Positions 41,316 through 46,735 of a stretch of DNA of 46,735 bases are shown here, piece by piece. Below the pieces are notes generated by a model. The model was not told the DNA's origin. It did no database searches and was given only the letters and a program-made list of their open reading frames with translations. This DNA comes from Candidatus Kerfeldbacteria bacterium. GTDB taxonomy: Bacteria > Patescibacteriota > Patescibacteriia > UBA9570. Every line of letters begins with the position of its first letter. Within the stretch, counting starts at the first letter, position 1. The DNA is taken from NCBI GenBank assembly GCA_016182495.1, contig JACPGK010000033.1:1-46735 (forward strand), in the 5' to 3' direction. The position numbers and the translations under genes are program-made.

Positions 41316-41696
41316 ATGGATTTGAATCAATCAAGAAAACAACTTGAAGAATTAGGTGTCGATAGTCTCATTAAATTTGGTTCACAAGTTAACGGTACCG
41401 CCCGACCGGATAGTGATTGTGATATTGGTGTAGTATTTTCAGCTCAAACCAAAGTACAGCCGCGTCGCTATGGACAAGTGTATGCTATTTTACAACAAGC
41501 CTATCCGCAATTTCGTGTTGATTTAGTTGATCTCTACCAAGCACCGCCGGCTTTGCAATATCACACAGCACAGCACGGAGAAGTATTGTATCAGGCCTCA
41601 ACCCATAGTTTTGCTGATTTTCGTGAACGAGCCATGGCTACGTATCATGATTTTTTACCGATCATTCACATTCAAGAGCAGGCTTTACAGATATGA
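41316..41696 (+). CDS. mntA: MNT-type nucleotidyltransferase (antitoxin MntA)
   Basis: The 126-residue protein carries the minimal nucleotidyltransferase signature FGSQVNGTARPDSDCDIGVV, the G-S-x10-D-x-D motif, and a third acidic strand FRVDLVDLY. In characterised HEPN/MNT modules this enzyme AMPylates the HEPN toxin and so neutralises it. The catalytic Gly-Ser and both aspartates are present. The gene comes first and its stop overlaps the start of the HEPN gene. Confidence 0.9.
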   Translation: MDLNQSRKQLEELGVDSLIKFGSQVNGTARPDSDCDIGVVFSAQTKVQPRRYGQVYAILQQAYPQFRVDLVDLYQAPPALQYHTAQHGEVLYQASTHSFADFRERAMATYHDFLPIIHIQEQALQI

Positions 41697-42151
41697 TACA
41701 ACTTGCCCCACTGAATCGAGATAAATTGCGCAGTTTAATTGCAGATATAGAATCCTCTCGCCAAGAGTTGACTCACTTATTGACACAACCGAAAGACGTT
41801 TTTGTGAATGATCGTAAACTCTATGCTCAACTCGAGCATTATTTTCGGCGTGCATTGGAAGGAATTTTAACTGCTGGGACTCATATTTTATCGAGACTTC
41901 CATTAGAAGCAAAAGATTACGCAGCTATTATTCAATCACTCGGAACGGCTGGTATTATTCCTGTAGAATTTGCTAAGCACAACTTAGGTTTGGCGGGATA
42001 TCGTAATCGGTTGGTTCACATTTATTGGGAAGTTTCTCCGGCAGAATTGTATGATACGACTAAAGAACACGTAAACGACATAGGTGCCTTCGCTGAATAT
42101 TTTCAAATCGTCTTGCAATATCCTGAACGGTTTAAGCTGACGGTTGAATAG
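41693..42151 (+). CDS. hepT: HEPN-domain ribonuclease toxin (HepT-like)
   Basis: The 152-residue helical protein has the HEPN/HepT family core KDYAAIIQSLGTAGIIP and the active-site motif R-x4-H in GYRNRLVHIYWEV, the form typical of HepT RNases. Its start overlaps the MNT stop by 4 bases. The pair should act as a toxin-antitoxin module with defence or stress roles. The N-terminal ~50 residues are helical (REKLRS-like) and may extend the usual fold slightly. Confidence 0.9.
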   Translation: MIQLAPLNRDKLRSLIADIESSRQELTHLLTQPKDVFVNDRKLYAQLEHYFRRALEGILTAGTHILSRLPLEAKDYAAIIQSLGTAGIIPVEFAKHNLGLAGYRNRLVHIYWEVSPAELYDTTKEHVNDIGAFAEYFQIVLQYPERFKLTVE

Positions 42152-42156
42152 AATTT

Positions 42157-42185
42157 TTGACAAGACTGAATTTTTTTGTTATAAT
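42157..42185 (+). promoter_or_regulatory. Consensus promoter of the AAA+ gene
   Basis: TTGACA (42157-42162), exactly 17 bases and TATAAT (42180-42185): a perfect consensus promoter. The ATG at 42196 follows after 10 bases. The track start at 42157 is a TTG within the -35 box and is rejected. Confidence 0.88.
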
Positions 42186-42195
42186 TATTACCATC

Positions 42196-43173
42196 ATGGA
42201 TGATTTAGTGTCGTTTTTTAATGTAACATCATTACTCCCGATGGTTGTAGTCACTATAATCATAGGGGCTTTTTTGTATCAACGAAATCGACAACAACAA
42301 AGAACCGATAGCCATGCCGGTCGATCAGTGTTACAACAATATTCTACTAATTTTACGGCCTTAGCCCAGCAAGGTAAACTTGACCCAGTGATTGGTCGGC
42401 AACGCGAGGTGGATCAACTGATTCGGGTACTATCACGGAAAACGAAAAATAACGCTTTATTATTGGGCGAACCTGGGGTGGGTAAAACGGCCGTAGTGGA
42501 ACGGTTAGCTTTGCTGATTGAGCAGGGTAGTGTGCCAGAAACCTTGCAACATAAACAGGTGATTGCCCTAGATTTAGCCTCGCTGGTAGCGGGTACTAAA
42601 TATCGCGGCGAGCTGGAACAACGTTTAGACGCTTTGCGTAAAGAATTTCAAGATAGCCGCAGTAACGTGATTTTGTTTATTGATGAAATTCAAGAACTAG
42701 CCCAGGCTAAAGGTACGGAAGGTGGCTTAAACCCGGGTGATATTTTGAAACCAGAATTAGCCCGTGGTTATTTGCAGGTGATTGGTGCTACCACGTACGA
42801 TGATTACGAAAAATATATTTTACCGGAGGAAAGTTTAGAACGACGTTTTCAGCCGATTCATATACACGAAGCCACTCGTGAAGAAACTTTAGCTATTCTC
42901 ACTGGCGTAAAAAGTGTCTTTGAACAGTTTCATCATGTGCAGTATCCGGCCGACGTGCTGACAGCTATTGTTGACCTATCACAGAAACATGTAGTAAAAC
43001 GATACCTGCCTGATAAAGCCATTGATGTGTTGGATGAAGCCGGTGTGCGTACTCGAATAGAGAACCTTAAACAAAAAAACACTACTACTAGTATCCAGCC
43101 AGCGGTTAGCTTAGACATCGTGCGTGAAGTCATTGCCGATTGGATAGATAAACCCATTGAACAAATTAATTAA
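42196..43173 (+). CDS. Membrane-anchored single-domain ClpC/ClpB-like AAA+ ATPase
   Basis: The 325-residue protein has an N-terminal membrane helix (LLPMVVVTIIIGAFLY) followed by one AAA+ module closest to the first ATPase domain of ClpC/ClpB. It contains LDPVIGRQREVDQLIRVLSRKTKNN, Walker A GEPGVGKTAVVE, the pore-loop region GTKYRGELEQRL, Walker B NVILFIDEIQEL, arginine finger ESLERRFQPI and a small C-terminal domain (YLPDKAIDVLDEAG). The N-domain, middle domain, second ATPase domain and ClpP-binding loop are absent. It probably remodels or extracts proteins at the membrane. A perfect consensus promoter suggests strong expression. Confidence 0.88.
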   Translation: MDDLVSFFNVTSLLPMVVVTIIIGAFLYQRNRQQQRTDSHAGRSVLQQYSTNFTALAQQGKLDPVIGRQREVDQLIRVLSRKTKNNALLLGEPGVGKTAVVERLALLIEQGSVPETLQHKQVIALDLASLVAGTKYRGELEQRLDALRKEFQDSRSNVILFIDEIQELAQAKGTEGGLNPGDILKPELARGYLQVIGATTYDDYEKYILPEESLERRFQPIHIHEATREETLAILTGVKSVFEQFHHVQYPADVLTAIVDLSQKHVVKRYLPDKAIDVLDEAGVRTRIENLKQKNTTTSIQPAVSLDIVREVIADWIDKPIEQIN

Positions 43174-43214
43174 GTACAAATACGATATATCGCGTTTGTA
43201 ATACAACTATCACT

Positions 43215-46200
43215 ATGTCCCAAGCTATACTCACCAAATCCTCTATCACTACCAAAACTGCCGCTACCATATCGGTGCTAGCTTTAGCGGCAGTGCTAGC
43301 GGCTGGGTTTGTTGGCAGTCAACTTACCAGCACCACTCTAAAAAAACCTACCAAACTGGTGATTGGTCAAGCCACCAGCAAAAATCTATTGGCTAGTGCT
43401 TCGCAAGCCACGAGTGATAACTTGAACACGCTTCTTCCGGAAATACTTGGAGATGAAATGAGTCTGCCGCCAAATTTTAATATTGCTCAAGCTTCTTTTG
43501 ATACGAACAAAACAGCTACTGCCACCACTGCTTACAGTATACAAGCTTCGTCTGATCAGCCTATTTATTTTGCAGCTAATCCTAGAAACCACTTCAACGC
43601 CAAGCAAGAAAATAACAGTTTTACGATCAACTCATCAGATTCCAGTAAGGATTGGTCTGTCACGTTTGAACTGCAAAGCATACAAAAAGATAAAGACGCG
43701 AACAAGGCTCTTCGACCCAAAGATCAAGCCGAAGCTCAAAAACAAGAATATCGCATTGAACGAAAACACGAGGGCTTCAAGGCCGAATACAAAAACACGG
43801 AAAAAGGCTGGGAGGACACTTATACCGTAGAGAAAAAACCTACTGGCGATGATAAGCTTGAAGTAGTTCTGAAGGTTGATAAGAAGAATCTTCTCATGGA
43901 GCAGAAAAAAGATTATTTTCTTTTTAAGAATGCAGCCACTCAAGAACCCGTGCTGCAATACGGCGATCTCAAAGCCACGGATGCCGCAGGAAAACTCCTC
44001 TCCTCAACTCTCACCCAGAAAGATGATTTCATATTTTTGATTATTGATGACGTGAATGCCACCTATCCCATTATTGTCGATCCATTAGCCGCAGCACCGG
44101 GTTGGACTGTGTATGGGGAGCAGGAGTACTCGAATTTTGGATACTCTACTACGGCTTCTGCCGATGTAAATGGCGATGAGTACGACGATATTATCATAGG
44201 AGCTTTCCGATATGATCACGACGAAGGCGATGAAGGTAAAGTTTATGCGTTTTATGGTGCTGCTGCTCCGGATACAATTGCCGATTGGACATACGAACCG
44301 AATATAGAAGATAGATATTTTGCTAACTACATCTTTGCTTTAGGAGATATCAATGGCGATGGATATGATGAGATCGGTATTGAAAGTGATCAATTTAGCT
44401 ATGAAGGAGGAGCCTATACGTATTATTATTATTTTGATATTTTTTATGGCAGTGCCTCTGGATTAAACACAACGCCAGGATGGTCGAAGGCTTTTGGAAT
44501 TTTGGACTCTATGCTTGAGGCTCAAGGAGCCGATTTTAATGGCGATGGGTATATTGATGTTTTGTTTTGGACACAAGATCAAGACCCCTTATTAGAAGAC
44601 TTCCAGCCACTGGCCTATATATATTATGGTTCGTCAAGTGGAATAAGCCCAAATCCAGATTGGGAACAAGCAGAACTTGCAGCCACTTACTATCAATCTG
44701 CCGATATGAATGGGGATGGATATAGTGATATACTTATGTTTGGTGGTTCTTCCAGTACTTTGTATTATGGTTCAGTCTTGGGTATAACAAATGATAACAC
44801 AATTGAAATCCCTTCTCTTACAGGCAATAGTGCACTTGGCGGTTCAGGAGATATCAATGGCGATGGGTATGATGACATTTTAATTACTGTTACTGACGGT
44901 ACCCCCTCGCTGTATATGAAAGCTGTGTATGGATCTGCTAGCGGAACAGTCAATGAATCTGCTTGGTCTATAGAAATAACTTCTTCAGCACACATCCTTT
45001 CAGCAGGAGATATTAATATGGATGGCTTCGATGATATTATGGTAGGTGATGCTAGTTACGATGGACTCGATACAAATACCGGGAAGGTAGAGGTGTATCG
45101 AGGTTCAGCCATAGAGCCTGATCTTACTCCGTACTGGATATTTGAAGGTACGAATTATTTTGATCAAGTGGGTATTTCAGGAGATTTAGGCGGCGACATT
45201 GATGGTGATGGCACGAATGATATTGTGGTAGGAGCTCATTCCTATAAAGTAGATGGATTGAGCATGGGTGCCGTGTTTATGTTCCGCGGTGAAGGCCCTT
45301 GTCAGCCAACCTTAGCTTCCACTTGGTCTGCTGCTGGCAATCAAAACAGCGCCTTGCTTGGCTGGAGCACAGATTCAGCCGGCGATGTGAACGGTGATGG
45401 TAAGGATGATGTGATTGTTGGCGCGCCGTTATTTGATAATGGCCAAGTGAATGAAGGCATAGCTGTAGTACACTATGGCAGTGATGGTTTGTCGATCACC
45501 CCAGATTGGTTTGCCGAGGGTAATCAGAAAAATTTACATTTTGGGTACGATGTGGCTGGGTTAGGCGATGTGAATGGTGATGGCTTTGCTGATATCGCCG
45601 TCAGCACACCAGAGTATTATGAGGGTTCGGCTCGACACTATGGTGCTGTGTTCATCTACAAAGGTTCCGCCACAGGTTTAGTATCTACTCCTAGTTGGAC
45701 GATATATGGCAATCAAGAATTTGCAAAATTTGGTGCCAGTATTGCCGGTGATGATGTCACAGCTGATCAATTAGGAGATTTACTGGTGGGTGCACCACGG
45801 TATGATAACGATGAAACCGATGAAGGTGCAGCCTTTATGTATGCTGGATCAGTCACTGGCGTAACTACTACACCAACCTGGTCAACTGAAAGCAATCAAA
45901 CTGATGCTTGGCTTGGTACGAGTGTGGCTGTAGTGGGAGATGATGTGATAATTGGCGCACCACGGTATGATAACGGTGAAACCGATGAAGGCGTAGCACT
46001 AGGATACTATAGTGAATTGGGTAGTTTGCCAGCTGTGTACAGTTGGTTGGCAGAAAGCAATCAAGCCAATGCTAAACTGGGCTTTAGTGTGGCTTCGGCT
46101 GGTGATGTGAATGCTGACGGTTTTAGTGACGTGATCGCTGGTGCTCCACAGTATGATAACGGTGAGATTGATGAGGGTGCTGCCTTTGTTTACCATGGTT

Positions 46201-46589
46201 CAGCTTCCGGTTTCATGACTACACCCAATTGGAGCGCGGAAAGCGATCAGTTGTTTGGTTGGTTTGGGTTTAGTGTGGCTGGCCTTGGCAGATTAAGCAG
46301 TGATACTGATTTTGACAGTGTTATAGTTGGCAGCCCGCTGTTTACCAATGGTGAAAATTTTGAAGGCCAAGCTACAGTGTATACTGCTACGGCTGGTGGT
46401 TTAAACACCACGGCCTATTGGACCACAGAATCCAACCAAGCCAATGCTGGTTTGGGTTGGAGTGTAGCCAGTGCGGGTGATTACGATGGTAATGGTCAGG
46501 ATGATCTCATGATTGGTACGCCATTGAACGATGCTGGCATCTATACTAATGACGGTAAAGCTGAAGTATATACGACCAGTTGTTTATAA
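43215..46589 (+). CDS. Large secreted FG-GAP/integrin-alpha-like repeat protein
   Basis: The 1124-residue protein has a signal or membrane segment (ISVLALAAVLAAGFVGSQL), a charged N-terminal domain of about 250 residues, and then a long series of FG-GAP beta-propeller repeats. Each repeat carries a D-x-D-x-D-G calcium loop, e.g. GDVNGDGKDDVIVGAP, GDINGDGYDDILI and DFNGDGYIDVLF, with spacers such as LTPYWIFEG and NQANAKLGFSVASAGD. Such repeats fold into one or two seven-bladed propellers used in adhesion. DNA from about 43390 to 45290 differs in codon use from the flanks (more CTT, CTC, GGA and AGA), and the late repeats share near-identical DNA, which suggests a mosaic gene. Ligand unknown. 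Confidence 0.85.
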   Translation: MSQAILTKSSITTKTAATISVLALAAVLAAGFVGSQLTSTTLKKPTKLVIGQATSKNLLASASQATSDNLNTLLPEILGDEMSLPPNFNIAQASFDTNKTATATTAYSIQASSDQPIYFAANPRNHFNAKQENNSFTINSSDSSKDWSVTFELQSIQKDKDANKALRPKDQAEAQKQEYRIERKHEGFKAEYKNTEKGWEDTYTVEKKPTGDDKLEVVLKVDKKNLLMEQKKDYFLFKNAATQEPVLQYGDLKATDAAGKLLSSTLTQKDDFIFLIIDDVNATYPIIVDPLAAAPGWTVYGEQEYSNFGYSTTASADVNGDEYDDIIIGAFRYDHDEGDEGKVYAFYGAAAPDTIADWTYEPNIEDRYFANYIFALGDINGDGYDEIGIESDQFSYEGGAYTYYYYFDIFYGSASGLNTTPGWSKAFGILDSMLEAQGADFNGDGYIDVLFWTQDQDPLLEDFQPLAYIYYGSSSGISPNPDWEQAELAATYYQSADMNGDGYSDILMFGGSSSTLYYGSVLGITNDNTIEIPSLTGNSALGGSGDINGDGYDDILITVTDGTPSLYMKAVYGSASGTVNESAWSIEITSSAHILSAGDINMDGFDDIMVGDASYDGLDTNTGKVEVYRGSAIEPDLTPYWIFEGTNYFDQVGISGDLGGDIDGDGTNDIVVGAHSYKVDGLSMGAVFMFRGEGPCQPTLASTWSAAGNQNSALLGWSTDSAGDVNGDGKDDVIVGAPLFDNGQVNEGIAVVHYGSDGLSITPDWFAEGNQKNLHFGYDVAGLGDVNGDGFADIAVSTPEYYEGSARHYGAVFIYKGSATGLVSTPSWTIYGNQEFAKFGASIAGDDVTADQLGDLLVGAPRYDNDETDEGAAFMYAGSVTGVTTTPTWSTESNQTDAWLGTSVAVVGDDVIIGAPRYDNGETDEGVALGYYSELGSLPAVYSWLAESNQANAKLGFSVASAGDVNADGFSDVIAGAPQYDNGEIDEGAAFVYHGSASGFMTTPNWSAESDQLFGWFGFSVAGLGRLSSDTDFDSVIVGSPLFTNGENFEGQATVYTATAGGLNTTAYWTTESNQANAGLGWSVASAGDYDGNGQDDLMIGTPLNDAGIYTNDGKAEVYTTSCL

Positions 46590-46671
46590 TTCCATGTAGT
46601 CAATCAGCAAAGATGACCTCTTGACGGTCGAGCACCGTGTCCTCTTGGAGTAAAGCACGGAGATGAATGAA

Positions 46672-46735
46672 TTAGGTTGTGACGGTAGTTTTACGCTCCA
46701 AACATTCCACAAACTGGTCACGGTGGTAGACTTCA
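46672..46735 (-). CDS. 3' end of an unidentified gene entering from the right edge (tentative)
   Basis: On the minus strand an open frame from the window edge reads EVYHRDQFVECLERKTTVTT and stops at 46672-46674. The composition is protein-like and faintly like a transposase or integrase tail, but 20 residues are too few to assign. The remaining bases 46590-46671 show no feature I can support. Confidence 0.25.
   Translation of the reverse strand, partial: EVYHRDQFVECLERKTTVTT

Noticed and set aside
46590-46735. Possible insertion-sequence or transposase end at the right edge
   Set aside because: Only 20 codons are visible, no terminal inverted repeat or target duplication is seen, and the similarity is impressionistic. 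It is listed only as an unidentified fragment.

Overview
The window looks like chromosomal DNA from a small-genome bacterium, most likely a member of the Candidate Phyla Radiation (Patescibacteria). This placement is inferred from gene content, not from a phylogenetic marker. The reasons are dense packing with many overlapping genes, AT-rich codon choice (TTA, ATT, GAT), trimmed versions of housekeeping proteins (a 775-residue Mfd, a 487-residue Rel, a single-ATPase-domain ClpC-like protein), a tRNA without an encoded CCA, and a type IV pilus cluster beside many secreted, lipid-anchored and membrane-anchored proteins. Many genes have a sigma70-type promoter whose -10 box ends only 6-10 bases before the start codon, with no Shine-Dalgarno sequence. 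Leaderless mRNAs therefore appear to be the local norm.

Layout. 1-3.0 kb: TrmB-like regulator, a voltage-sensor-like membrane protein split by a frameshift, and a GC-rich, foreign-looking pore plus RCK channel gene. 3.0-12.2 kb: secreted proteins, a methyltransferase relative lacking its SAM-binding core, a large S8 protease, a P-type ATPase overlapping CorA, and HtrA. 12.2-16.4 kb: two cupredoxin-type copper proteins, HU, a DUF4352-like lipoprotein, a GerMN-like protein and an M23 peptidase. 16.4-18.8 kb: a cobalamin riboswitch with its own terminator controlling two secreted proteins that resemble the two halves of animal transcobalamin/intrinsic factor. 18.8-30.3 kb: superoxide dismutase, then a histidine kinase and response regulator leading into a type IV pilus operon (PilB, PilC, four pilin-like proteins including a 1200-residue pilin-lectin fusion, PilM, major pilin). 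30.3-37.2 kb: tRNA-Leu(CAA), ParA-ParB, Rel, and TopA and DprA, the latter preceded by a possible attenuator. 37.2-43.2 kb: a 30-residue membrane peptide, a macrodomain protein, an anchored orphan, compact Mfd, a MNT/HEPN toxin-antitoxin pair and the membrane-anchored AAA+ protein. 43.2-46.6 kb: a large FG-GAP surface protein. Both window edges hold gene fragments.

How the genes fit together. Much of the window concerns the cell surface and uptake: pili and DprA fit DNA uptake and attachment, the pilin-lectin and FG-GAP proteins fit adhesion, and the riboswitch operon fits scavenging of vitamin B12. The B12 operon is the best candidate for an undescribed system. Other points worth following are a correctly phased slippery heptamer in the voltage-sensor gene, a leaderless four-codon leader peptide inside a terminator hairpin ahead of dprA, and a CuA-type lipoprotein with no oxidase nearby.
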